A stretch of DNA of 64,000 bases from Flavobacterium lacus. GTDB taxonomy: Bacteria; Bacteroidota; Bacteroidia; Flavobacteriales; Flavobacteriaceae. Location of the stretch: assembly GCF_003268815.1 (NCBI RefSeq), contig NZ_QLSV01000011.1:62001-126000 (forward strand), read 5' to 3'. Both the position numbers and the translations under genes were made by a program. This document shows positions 51,403-60,215 of the stretch, piece after piece. Below the pieces are notes generated by a model, which saw nothing but the letters and a program-made list of their open reading frames with translations, was not told the origin of the DNA and made no database searches. How positions within the stretch are numbered: position 1 is the stretch's first letter; every line of letters starts with the position of its first letter.

Positions 51403-52469
51403 TATCTTTTTATTCGATTTAATAGTTTAGAAATTAGCTTTTTATTATTTTTTAATTTCTTTTCAAAAAATAAATATAACTTAAAGTGAGTTGGTTTTAG
51501 AACCCAATGGTATTTTGAATTTTCAAAATAAATTTGACTATCCGCATAACTATTTTTTAAATCAACCACCCCTTTTGAACCACCTAAAGAGATGTTATAA
51601 CCTCTTAATTTTTCAGAAAAAGATAATTTAATTGCCTGCCAATGTAAAAAATGACCGGCTAAAAAATCTGGTTTTTGTTTCTTAGTTCCCCCTAAAATAT
51701 AAGTATAATAATTTCCTGCTTTAACAATAAGTGCGGCCCCTTTAATATCATTTTCGTAAAAAGCTCCTAAAAACTTAGCCTTTTTATTTTCAATCATGGA
51801 AAGTAAAGTCTCTTTAAAAGAACTCCACTCACGTAGCGAATAATTATGATTTTTTGCGTTTTCCAAGCATAAATTATAGGCTAGCTTAACCTCAACTTCC
51901 GACTCTAAAAATCGTAGCTCAAGTTGTTTTCTTTCTGAACTTCTAATATATCTTCTCACTGATGCTCTAAAACTTGAAAGTAAATCTTCTTCATTCGCAA
52001 AATTATTTACAGTTTTCCAATTTAAACCGTTTGATGAATAAACATATTTAAATAAATGCCCCTTTTGTACATTATTTAAAATAGGAAGTGATGGTAATTC
52101 TCTAAAAACGTGCTCGTTTCCATCGGCATTTTCTGGGATTGTAATGTGACAATAGCTCGATTTATAAAATTTAGCTCTTTCAATTACTTTCTCGATTAAT
52201 CCATTCACTTTACTTTCATAACCATCAGAAACAATGGGACCAAAAGGAACTATATAAAACTTAAAAAAAAGAGCTTTTGCAATTACCGCAGAAAATCCCC
52301 CAATAATTTTGTCGTTTTCAACTAAAAGGCCAATTTCAAAATCAAAGCCATAGGATTTAAATGCTTTATTCCAATCTGAAAGTAACAGATGTGATGCTCT
52401 ATTTTCGTTTTGCACAAAGTCATCCCATTTAGCTAACCAAACATTATCTTTAGAAAAAATAATTTCCAT
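51402..52469 (-). CDS. FemAB/CelD-like GNAT-fold transferase
   Basis: 355 residues. Double GNAT fold of the BioF2/FemAB type: the first domain has SHLLLSDWNKAFKSYGFDFEIGLLVEN, the second has SFRASVRRYIRSSERKQLELRFLE, LCLENAKNHNYSLREWSSF, AALIVKAGNYYTYILGG and FLAGHFLHWQAIKLSFSEKLRGYNISLGGSKG. Relatives add amino acids to peptidoglycan bridges or acylate exopolysaccharides. Coupled by TAATG at both ends to its neighbours. The acceptor is unknown; a cell-envelope glycan is likely. Confidence 0.8.
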   Translation of the reverse strand: MEIIFSKDNVWLAKWDDFVQNENRASHLLLSDWNKAFKSYGFDFEIGLLVENDKIIGGFSAVIAKALFFKFYIVPFGPIVSDGYESKVNGLIEKVIERAKFYKSSYCHITIPENADGNEHVFRELPSLPILNNVQKGHLFKYVYSSNGLNWKTVNNFANEEDLLSSFRASVRRYIRSSERKQLELRFLESEVEVKLAYNLCLENAKNHNYSLREWSSFKETLLSMIENKKAKFLGAFYENDIKGAALIVKAGNYYTYILGGTKKQKPDFLAGHFLHWQAIKLSFSEKLRGYNISLGGSKGVVDLKNSYADSQIYFENSKYHWVLKPTHFKLYLFFEKKLKNNKKLISKLLNRIKR

Positions 52470-54088
52470 TAATTCACTATTCTATGTATTAAATCTATTG
52501 AGTTTGCTACGACAATCTTTCCATCTGAATCAACATCTAACTCTGTTCTTTCAAATTTAATTAAATAATCTACCAATTCTACTAGAGTTGGATTCCAAAT
52601 TTCATTTTTTGCTATCTTTTCTCCTAAATTGGCAAAATTTTGAGCTACTTCATCATCAACTTGATTAGGTTTTTTAAAAATTCTTCCTGTATGAAATTTC
52701 ATCGGGACAGCAAAATAAGTATGTGCGATGAATATTCCTTTCTCATCTATAAGTTTAAGAATATTTTCTTTTTGTAATGCTTTTTTAAAATCAACCATTT
52801 CTAATGTTTGAAAAATATAAAACTCATTATCAAGAATCTTATGTTTAAAAAAAAGTGGAGAATAATTTGCCAATTTATATGGTTTATTTTTATTAGACTT
52901 CCAAAATAAAAAAACTTTTAAAATAGGAATCAACAAACTAAAAACACAATTAATAAAAGTAAAAAAGGACTTTACATTTCGTTGATAAAAAAAACGTTTA
53001 AAACTACCGGCTGTTTTTCCATATTTAAGAATTAATTCTCTGTCAGCGTAAAAATGAAATATAATATTCTTTATCATCATTGCGAGTTTATCTTTAAAAG
53101 GATGATTTAGAATTCCTTTATAAAAACTGCTTAATGTAAAGTCGTTTCTGTTTAACTGATTGATTACACCTATTGTGGAGGTTCCCGAATCGATGTAATT
53201 CCAGAGAATATTGATGTTTTTACTCTTTAAATTTGTTGAAAACTCATTCACATCGATATTATTATTTTGATAAAGAGTAAAATTATAAGGTTGATATCCA
53301 TGATCTATCCAAGTTGCGATGTGATCAAAAGGAGGCTTGAAATTAAAAAAATCTGCCAAACTGTCATCAATTGGTTTTAACGACTGTGATAAGGAATGGT
53401 ATGCCAACTCGTGTCCGTCCTTTTTCCACTGCAATAATTCTTCTGAATCATTTTCATAAGAGGCATTGTCAGCTCTTTTGGAAAAGTGATTTAAAAAAAA
53501 ACCTTTTGTAACTTTTATATTTCTTTCTTTGAAGAATACCCTTTGCAATTGAATACTTTCGAGTGTGTCAAAATCACAATGATCTGTAAAAGTTGCTATG
53601 GCTGTAAATGGAATTTTGGATCTACTGAATTCGATCGCATTATGTTGTGAAAATAGTAAAGTGGGCTGAATAAAAAAATCGAAAGAATTATTTGCTTGAA
53701 TAATTTTTTTTGCGTTTTCTTTACCTGTATATTGAGTAATTGGATTGGAATCTTGGGGATTGAATCGCCAAAAAAGTGTTTTTGGATGTGTTGGGTTGAT
53801 TTCCCACATGCCATAATTAATATTGGGTTGAACAAAAAAGCCATTGTCTAATTTGATAATCTTAGGGCAAAACTCATTTGCAATTCTTTCTTTGTCACAG
53901 CTGACCCATTTGTAATCATTATTTCGGAACGAAATTATAGGGATTTTAAATACAATTTCTAAATCAAAGCTTTGTAACTCAGAAGGGTTGAATTCAGAAA
54001 AATCAAAAAAAAACTTATTAAAGGTAATTTCCCTTTGAAAAGATTTCTTTTTTCCGGATATTGATTGTATAGAAATAGATTCTATCAT
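52469..54088 (-). CDS. Polysaccharide deacetylase-like protein
   Basis: 539 residues, no signal peptide. A NodB-like core is suggested by ATFTDHCDFDTLES (metal-binding Asp/His) and KDGHELAYHSLSQS (the conserved H-x(3-4)-H region), though spacing differs from canonical NodB proteins and the C-terminal catalytic motifs are unclear. A hydrophobic helix (TFINCVFSLLIPILKVFLFW, about 375-395) may dip into the membrane. First gene of the coupled operon, with a weak promoter-like TATTTTTA in the 77 bp before it. Markedly AT-rich and unlike the flanking genes, so probably acquired with its two partners. Confidence 0.65.
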   Translation of the reverse strand: MIESISIQSISGKKKSFQREITFNKFFFDFSEFNPSELQSFDLEIVFKIPIISFRNNDYKWVSCDKERIANEFCPKIIKLDNGFFVQPNINYGMWEINPTHPKTLFWRFNPQDSNPITQYTGKENAKKIIQANNSFDFFIQPTLLFSQHNAIEFSRSKIPFTAIATFTDHCDFDTLESIQLQRVFFKERNIKVTKGFFLNHFSKRADNASYENDSEELLQWKKDGHELAYHSLSQSLKPIDDSLADFFNFKPPFDHIATWIDHGYQPYNFTLYQNNNIDVNEFSTNLKSKNINILWNYIDSGTSTIGVINQLNRNDFTLSSFYKGILNHPFKDKLAMMIKNIIFHFYADRELILKYGKTAGSFKRFFYQRNVKSFFTFINCVFSLLIPILKVFLFWKSNKNKPYKLANYSPLFFKHKILDNEFYIFQTLEMVDFKKALQKENILKLIDEKGIFIAHTYFAVPMKFHTGRIFKKPNQVDDEVAQNFANLGEKIAKNEIWNPTLVELVDYLIKFERTELDVDSDGKIVVANSIDLIHRIVN

Positions 54089-54165
54089 TTAAAGAAAATA
54101 ATTTTAGTGTATAAAAATACATTTAATTAGTCAAAAAAAATAAAAAACAATTTTTAATTAAAAAT

Positions 54166-54192
54166 AAAACCCTTCATTGTAGGAAGGCTTTT
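54166..54192 (-). terminator. Terminator of the first 3CS protein gene
   Basis: AAAACCCTTC and GAAGGCTTTT pair with one mismatch around a 7-nt loop, T-rich exit on the minus strand, between the 3CS gene and the deacetylase-like gene. Confidence 0.65.
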
Positions 54193-54209
54193 ATTAAATG
54201 AATTTTTAA

Positions 54210-55943
54210 TTAGTTTTTAATTAGTTTTTGCGAACTAAGCTTACCTTTTTCATCTACAACGTTCACTAAGTAAACACCATCAGCAAAACCACTCACATCA
54301 ACTTGAAGTGAATTGGTTTTACCATTTTCTTTGTCATAAACCACTCTACCTTCTAATGATACAATGGTTACTTTTGTAAACTTATTGTTTGCTTGTATAT
54401 CAATTGTATTAGAGGAAGGGTTTGGATAAATGGTAATATTTTTCAACGATTGATTTATCTGCGTTGTCGTATCTATATCCTTTGATTGCTTAGATATTGC
54501 CGGACGATATTGAAAGTCATTGGAACAACCTTCAATGTAAGCGGAAAATTGTGAGTTATCACTTGTTTCAAAACCCGGAATTAATTCAACGAAATCCCCA
54601 GCATGATAAACTACTCTTGTTGTGCTGTTAATTATCTCGTTAGAAGCTATAATCCAATTATTTCTCTCCTGATTAAGTGATGAAGTGATTTGATTGGAAG
54701 TAGTTAGTGTTCTAATACAATTCTGTGATTGAACCCATTGAGGTAAACCTAATGAAAGTATAGGATTTTGAGAACCAACATTGATTGGAGAGTAAACAAA
54801 TTGTGCTGTTAAATTGTTAGGATTATTTATGTGACCTATTGAATGACTTCCGTAATTAAAATATACAATACCATCTCTAGATCTTTGCAGAATACTTCCT
54901 GCTTCACTTATTTCCACTACCGGTTCACCTTGAACCCACTCCCAAACTCGTGTAATAGGGTTAAAAACCAGTAATAATTCTGATGAAGATGACACCGCAT
55001 GATCTAACCATAATTCGTGAACTACTTGTCCATTTGGGGAATATTCTGCACCTCCTAATAATCCTACAGAATTAGTTGGTACTTGTAATTGGAAAAAATT
55101 AAAAATATCTCCATTTAAATCATCAAATTCTGCTGTAAAAAGTACCCCAGCTTCGGGGAAATTATTTGGGAGAAGTGATTGAGAATAACCTATTAAAAGA
55201 GCATCATTATTCGGGGATATTTTTAATGGACCATTAGCACTTGAAAAAACCGAACCATTTGGTTGAATATAACTAATGTTATTTAATGGTGAATTAAATG
55301 TATTCACTAAAGTAAATCCATTTTCACCACCATCTACCAAATAAACAAAAATTTGAGTTCCTACCTCAGCTATTAACCAATAATCTATCCCGTTTGCATG
55401 AGCCGCGGAGGTAATCTTACCATAATTAATTGGTCTATCTTCATCGATTGGAATATTGTTATTATCTCTTAAATGAGTATTTCTATTTGCTAGAATTACC
55501 TCTCCAATTCCATTTGACATATCAACCTCGGAATAAATTAAACCGACATTCGGACCGTAAGTATTTAACTGTCCTGATGAAATTGATACAATATAATACC
55601 TATTAATATCTAATGGATTGGGAATGATAACAATATTTTGCGTATAATCTCCTCCTTGAAATAATAGTCCTACACCATTTTGTACCAAGTCATTATTACC
55701 ATTCCATACTGAGTGTCCATCTGTATAAAATAATAAATTCCCATCACGATCTGAAACAGAGGCTGTTGAAGACGAATTATTACTTTCGATATTTGTAGTA
55801 ATAGGTGATACAACATAAGGTCCATTACCTGAAAAATTCAAACCTCCTCTATCAAAAAGTGACCAATTTGCATTTTGTAAATCATTTTGCGAATTAACAT
55901 TAAAGAATAATAGGCAAAAGAATAGTTTATATAAGTTCTTCAT
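54210..55943 (-). CDS. T9SS protein with 3-coathanger stack domain, copy 1
   Basis: 577 residues. Signal peptide at 1-19 (NVNSQ). Residues 30-400 look like a propeller of kelch- or WD-like blades (LLFYTDGHSVWNGNNDLV, NRYYIVSISSGQ, SPNGQVVHELWLDH). The 3-coathanger stack motif is at about 428-475 (NWIIASNEIINSTTRVVYH, FVELIPGFET, FSAYIEGC). A type A T9SS sorting domain (IYPNPSSNTIDIQANN, VSLEGRVVYDKE, FADGVYLVNVVDE) closes it. It lies 26 bp after the head-repeat gene, the same spacing as in copy 2, though the N-terminal domain is of a different kind. Confidence 0.8.
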   Translation of the reverse strand: MKNLYKLFFCLLFFNVNSQNDLQNANWSLFDRGGLNFSGNGPYVVSPITTNIESNNSSSTASVSDRDGNLLFYTDGHSVWNGNNDLVQNGVGLLFQGGDYTQNIVIIPNPLDINRYYIVSISSGQLNTYGPNVGLIYSEVDMSNGIGEVILANRNTHLRDNNNIPIDEDRPINYGKITSAAHANGIDYWLIAEVGTQIFVYLVDGGENGFTLVNTFNSPLNNISYIQPNGSVFSSANGPLKISPNNDALLIGYSQSLLPNNFPEAGVLFTAEFDDLNGDIFNFFQLQVPTNSVGLLGGAEYSPNGQVVHELWLDHAVSSSSELLLVFNPITRVWEWVQGEPVVEISEAGSILQRSRDGIVYFNYGSHSIGHINNPNNLTAQFVYSPINVGSQNPILSLGLPQWVQSQNCIRTLTTSNQITSSLNQERNNWIIASNEIINSTTRVVYHAGDFVELIPGFETSDNSQFSAYIEGCSNDFQYRPAISKQSKDIDTTTQINQSLKNITIYPNPSSNTIDIQANNKFTKVTIVSLEGRVVYDKENGKTNSLQVDVSGFADGVYLVNVVDEKGKLSSQKLIKN

Positions 55944-55969
55944 AATTAAATAGTTTAGTTAAACTTATA

Positions 55970-57628
55970 TTATTTTTTATCCATTAAAACTTTCACCAAA
56001 GCTTTCAACTCCTCAATATCCTTACTTTGTTGTTCTAATTTTTTATCTTGTTCGATAATATACAAAGTTAACTCCTCAATTTTACCCATTTGTTTGGCTT
56101 GCATTTCGGCTAAATCAAGACCGTTTTCAACTAGTTCTTGAGCAGATTCAATACTTGGTAAATGTTTGTGTGCTTTAATGTAAGCTTCGACTTCTTTGAG
56201 TGATTTTAACTGGTAATCATCAGCGAAAACATAATCTGCCCAGTTTGCAGTGCTTCTTAATGCTACTTTAATTCTTTCTGTTAATACACCTCCCTCTACA
56301 TATAATCTAAAATCTCTTGTATTAGCAGGATCAATACCTTCAAATATAGGAAAATTTGTACCTGCGACACCAGTAGTAAAAGCTGTTGAATTTCCGATAT
56401 AGATTCTACCACCAGTAGTAGTAGTATTTCCACCAGTATTAAAAATCATAAAATTATTATCCATTGTAACAATTCTGTTTGAGGATAAAGTGCCATCGTG
56501 AGTATAAATATTTTCTGCGTTAATTTGATAGGGACTTGAAACAACACCTGTTCCAGTAACTTCTGTATTTAATCCATTTATAATTAAAGTAGATCCGCCA
56601 GAACCTTGATCTGTTGTCAATATCACATCACCATTTTCATTTACTGTTAACACTCTTCCGTTTGTAGGTCTTGGCGTACTATTACTATTAATCATTCTAA
56701 AACGAAGACCAGCTGTATTAGAGATTCCTCCAGCACCAATTTCTAATCGATTTTGAGGTATCTGATGATTTCCTAAACTAATACCAGTATAACCATTTCC
56801 ATCAATATATATTCTTTGAGCACCGAATCCGCCGTTGTTTGCTCCTCCTGTTGCAATAATAATTCTGTTACTGAAAGTTGTTTGATTTGGATCTACCTGC
56901 ACTGAACCTATAAAAACATTGTTATTACCTGAAATGAAATTTTCTGCACTTTTACATCCTAAAGCAACATTATTACTTCCATTATCTAAATTATTAAATG
57001 CTCTGCTACCAAAGGAAACATTAAAACTACCTGAAGTCAATAAATTTAAACTCTGACTCCCAATACCAATGTTATTTGAGCCATTATTTTGATGTGTGGG
57101 TGATATTTTTTGATTATTAGTCCCAATACCGCTAAAAGATCTATGACCAATTGCAATATTATCAGTACCTCTATTACTATAAAGAGAATATTTGCCAACC
57201 GCTACATTAGTTTCTCCAGAATTATTTTCTCTTAACGCTTGTGACCCAATGGCAACATTATATCCCCCATTAAGATTAAATTGCATAGTATTATCGCCAA
57301 TGGAAACATTGCCGTCACCAACATTATTATCTTTTAGAGAATTTCTACCTAAAGATACATTTCTTGACCCAGTGGTATTAGAAAATAAACAATTAACACC
57401 AATTCCTATATTATAAAATCCTGAAGAATTTTTATGTAAAGCTGAATCACCAACTGCTACATTTTCATTGCTATCATTATTCGTACTGAACAATGCACTT
57501 CTACCAAATGCCGTATTAAGTTGCCCATAATTATTTGGGTTTGCATTTACACCATAAGTAGTATTTTGTCCGTAATTGTAATTTAGAAAAATACAAAAAA
57601 ATAAAACTAGATAAGACTTTGATTTCAT
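55970..57628 (-). CDS. YadA-like head-repeat protein, copy 1
   Basis: 552 residues. Signal peptide at 1-20 (NYGQ). Residues 25-245 hold about fourteen YadA-head beta-roll repeats (ENVAVGDSALHKN, YNIGIGVNCLFSN, RNVSLGRNSLKDN). Central NRLEIGAGG...AGLRFRMIN and NENGDVILTTDQ segments follow, then the C-terminal block (NWADYVFADDYQLKSL, KHLPSIESAQELVENGLDL) and a coiled coil that is one heptad-like insert longer than copy 2. No sorting domain. Sits directly downstream of gltA (140-bp gap) and probably forms a surface fibre with the 3CS partner. Confidence 0.82.
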   Translation of the reverse strand: MKSKSYLVLFFCIFLNYNYGQNTTYGVNANPNNYGQLNTAFGRSALFSTNNDSNENVAVGDSALHKNSSGFYNIGIGVNCLFSNTTGSRNVSLGRNSLKDNNVGDGNVSIGDNTMQFNLNGGYNVAIGSQALRENNSGETNVAVGKYSLYSNRGTDNIAIGHRSFSGIGTNNQKISPTHQNNGSNNIGIGSQSLNLLTSGSFNVSFGSRAFNNLDNGSNNVALGCKSAENFISGNNNVFIGSVQVDPNQTTFSNRIIIATGGANNGGFGAQRIYIDGNGYTGISLGNHQIPQNRLEIGAGGISNTAGLRFRMINSNSTPRPTNGRVLTVNENGDVILTTDQGSGGSTLIINGLNTEVTGTGVVSSPYQINAENIYTHDGTLSSNRIVTMDNNFMIFNTGGNTTTTGGRIYIGNSTAFTTGVAGTNFPIFEGIDPANTRDFRLYVEGGVLTERIKVALRSTANWADYVFADDYQLKSLKEVEAYIKAHKHLPSIESAQELVENGLDLAEMQAKQMGKIEELTLYIIEQDKKLEQQSKDIEELKALVKVLMDKK

Positions 57629-57717
57629 AATATATTGATTTAAAAGTTAATACTTAAAAGTAAGAAATATATTAACGAAAACCTTTAACGAAACATTAAA
57701 TATTTATTAACAAAAAA

Positions 57718-57738
57718 AGCCTTACTATATGTAAGGCT
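57718..57738 (-). terminator. Terminator of gltA
   Basis: AGCCTTAC and GTAAGGCT with a TATAT loop and a T-run on the minus strand, 31 bp after the gltA stop. Exact copy at 50767-50787. Confidence 0.85.
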
Positions 57739-57768
57739 AATCAACTTATTAACAATATTTTATATAAC

Positions 57769-59052
57769 TTATCTCTTCTCAACCGGAACAAATGCTCTTA
57801 ACGGCGAACCAACATAAACCTGACGTGGTCTTCCGATTGGTTCTTTGTTCACTCGCATTTCTTTCCATTGTGCAATCCAACCCGGTAAACGACCGATGGC
57901 AAACATAACGGTAAACATTTCAGATGGAATGCCTAACGCACGGTAAATAATTCCGGAATAGAAATCAACGTTGGGATATAAGTTTCTTGATTTAAAGTAG
58001 TCATCTTCTAACGCTACTTTTTCTAATTTTTTAGCGATGTCTAACAATGGATCATCAATGCCTAATGAATTTAAAACATCATCGGCCGCTTTTTTGATGA
58101 TTTTGGCTCTTGGATCAAAGTTTTTATAAACCCTGTGACCAAATCCCATCAAGCGGAAGGCGTCGTCTTTGTCTTTTGCTTTTAATACATATTTATCTAC
58201 ATCACCACCATTTTTGTGAATTTCTTCCAACATTTCCAAAACGGCTTGATTAGCTCCACCGTGAAGCGGTCCCCAAAGGGCTGAAACGCCCGCAGCAATC
58301 GATGCAAACAAACCGGCATGCGAAGAACCTACGATTCTCACAGTTGAAGTAGAACAATTTTGTTCATGATCCGCATGCAAAATGAATAATTTATCTAAAG
58401 CATTGACAACCGTTTGGTCAATTTTATAAGGACCGGTTGGCAATTCATACATCAAATGCATAAAATTTTCTACATAGCCTTTGGTGTTATCGTAGTAATT
58501 TAACGGATAGCCCATTGATTTACGGTACGTCCAAGTGGCAATTACTAAAAATTTACCCATGGTTTTACAAACTGCTTCATACATTTCCTTCTCATTGTGT
58601 GGATTAACCGACTTTGGATTAAAAGCGGTTAACGCACTGGTCAAAGAAGCCAACACACCCATTGGATGAGCTGTTTTTGGGAAACCGTCGATGATGTTTT
58701 TCATCTCTTCGTTCACCAACGTATATTTGCGAATATCGTTTTCGAATTTTTCTAATTGTGCTTTAGTTGGTAATTCCCCAAAGATCAACAAATAGGAAAC
58801 TTCAAGGAAGTCAGCTTTTTCAGCTAATTCTTCGATTGAATACCCACGGTAGCGAAGAATTCCTTCCTCACCATCTAAAAAGGTAATTTCACTTTTGCAA
58901 GAACCGGAGTTTTTATAACCCGGGTCAAGCGTAATCGCACCGGTTAAAGCACGTAATTGTTCGATGTCGATAGCAGCTTCATTTTCACTTCCTACGATTA
59001 CAGGAAACTCATACTCCTTGCCATCAAATTTTAATATTGCAGTTTTTGACAT
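57769..59052 (-). CDS. gltA: Citrate synthase
   Basis: 427 residues, full length for the type II (hexameric-type) bacterial enzyme. Catalytic regions are visible: the conserved GPLHGGANQAVLEML (His), MGFGHRVYKNFDPRAKI (His and Asp), and the substrate-binding LYPNVDFYSGIIYRALGIP. It condenses acetyl-CoA with oxaloacetate to citrate, the entry step of the TCA cycle. Promoter-like TAATTTCG lies about 45 bp upstream. Its 3' end is duplicated in fragment form at 50818-50860 and 47471-47640, making it the anchor of the accessory island to the left. Confidence 0.97.
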   Translation of the reverse strand: MSKTAILKFDGKEYEFPVIVGSENEAAIDIEQLRALTGAITLDPGYKNSGSCKSEITFLDGEEGILRYRGYSIEELAEKADFLEVSYLLIFGELPTKAQLEKFENDIRKYTLVNEEMKNIIDGFPKTAHPMGVLASLTSALTAFNPKSVNPHNEKEMYEAVCKTMGKFLVIATWTYRKSMGYPLNYYDNTKGYVENFMHLMYELPTGPYKIDQTVVNALDKLFILHADHEQNCSTSTVRIVGSSHAGLFASIAAGVSALWGPLHGGANQAVLEMLEEIHKNGGDVDKYVLKAKDKDDAFRLMGFGHRVYKNFDPRAKIIKKAADDVLNSLGIDDPLLDIAKKLEKVALEDDYFKSRNLYPNVDFYSGIIYRALGIPSEMFTVMFAIGRLPGWIAQWKEMRVNKEPIGRPRQVYVGSPLRAFVPVEKR

Positions 59053-59195
59053 GATTTTATAAAAAATTAATAGGTATACATTTTGTTTGTTGCGAAATTA
59101 CGAAATAAAGTAGGATTGTTAAAATTTTATTCGAAACGATTTCGTTAAATTTAGTATAAATATTGCTAATTTCCTATATACAGGCTAAAAATAAA

Positions 59196-59225
59196 AAAAC
59201 TCACGCATATAAATACGTGAGTTTT
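59196..59225 (-). terminator. Terminator of the 59251 lipoprotein gene
   Basis: AAAACTCACG and CGTGAGTTTT pair perfectly around a 10-nt loop. Closely related to the terminator at 60162-60191. Confidence 0.85.
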
Positions 59226-59250
59226 CGAAAAAAAATGTTCTATTATGTAC

Positions 59251-60024
59251 TTATTCATAAATAAATTGCACCGTCATTGTTTCAAATACATTCGGGAAAT
59301 TTTGTGCGTCAAAATAAGCCTGAGAAACGATTGAGACAGGATAATCGGCAGAATTATAGGTTATGGTATTACTAGTGTAACTGGAATTGTTTTCAGTAAT
59401 AGTGATAATGTTTCTGGTATTTCCATGTAATTCAAAATCACCTTGAATAGAATAAGCTATTTCAGAATAACCTGTTACATTTTTAAACGGACTATTTTTT
59501 GCATCATAAGTGTAGGTGTAAGTTAGACCACCGGTTTGAACGATTGAGCTAATTTCATTATTTTGAATAGTTAATGTACTAGTAAAACCCGTTGTCTGAG
59601 AATTGCCTATTGCACCCGTAATAGTGGTTTTAGTGATAGTATTATTGTCATTATACACAAACAAACTTTTATCTTCGAAATCATCTATTAAATCTTGGTA
59701 TTTATGCTCAACCAATCTTCCTTCAGAATCATAGGCAAATAAATCTTGATCTTCTACTTCTCCTTCAAAAACATATTCAATTTTTGTGATTAAGTCTCCG
59801 CTGTAGTAGTACTTTTCAATGGTTCCATCATCATAAACCCCTTGCACCAATTTAGTTCCGTTGTAAGTAAAGGTTATTTCTTCATTAAAACCACCTTCCT
59901 CTTGATAGATGACTTTTTTAACTAAAATATCCGAGCTTGGGTTTGGCGTAGAATCGTCATCACTTGAACAGGATGAAAAACCTACAAGTAAAATTGTACT
60001 TAAAAAGAAGATTGTTTTTTTCAT
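59251..60024 (-). CDS. Lipoprotein with YD-like beta repeats
   Basis: 257 residues from ATG 60024. Lipobox LVGFSSC places a lipidated Cys at 19, followed by an acidic linker (SSDDDSTPN). The rest is repeated short beta hairpins (ITFTYNGTKLVQGVYDDG, LFAYDSEGRLVEHKYQ, LFVYNDNNTITKTTI, YTYTYDAKNSPFKN), the pattern of YD-repeat or DUF4595-like lipoproteins of Bacteroidota. Function unknown. A GTG 120 bp upstream is in frame but would bury the lipoprotein signal, so ATG 60024 is preferred. Monocistronic. Confidence 0.8.
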   Translation of the reverse strand: MKKTIFFLSTILLVGFSSCSSDDDSTPNPSSDILVKKVIYQEEGGFNEEITFTYNGTKLVQGVYDDGTIEKYYYSGDLITKIEYVFEGEVEDQDLFAYDSEGRLVEHKYQDLIDDFEDKSLFVYNDNNTITKTTITGAIGNSQTTGFTSTLTIQNNEISSIVQTGGLTYTYTYDAKNSPFKNVTGYSEIAYSIQGDFELHGNTRNIITITENNSSYTSNTITYNSADYPVSIVSQAYFDAQNFPNVFETMTVQFIYE

Positions 60025-60161
60025 TTTTGTATTTATTTGGTTATTGAATTTTATATTCTGTTTCCAGCATTGGATTAGTTTTGCAATAGTAAGAATTTTA
60101 ATTCCGTTTTCAACTACTAAAGGTTGATTTTTAAACAAATTCACTAGTTGTCATGAACAAA

Positions 60162-60191
60162 AAAACTCATGCATAAAAATACATGAGTTTT
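60162..60191 (-). terminator. Terminator of the LRR protein gene
   Basis: AAAACTCATG and CATGAGTTTT pair around a 10-nt loop. Same hairpin as at 59196-59225 except that one C-G pair is replaced by T-A on both arms. Confidence 0.85.
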
Positions 60192-60215
60192 CTAACTAAA
60201 ATTAATTTAAACCAC

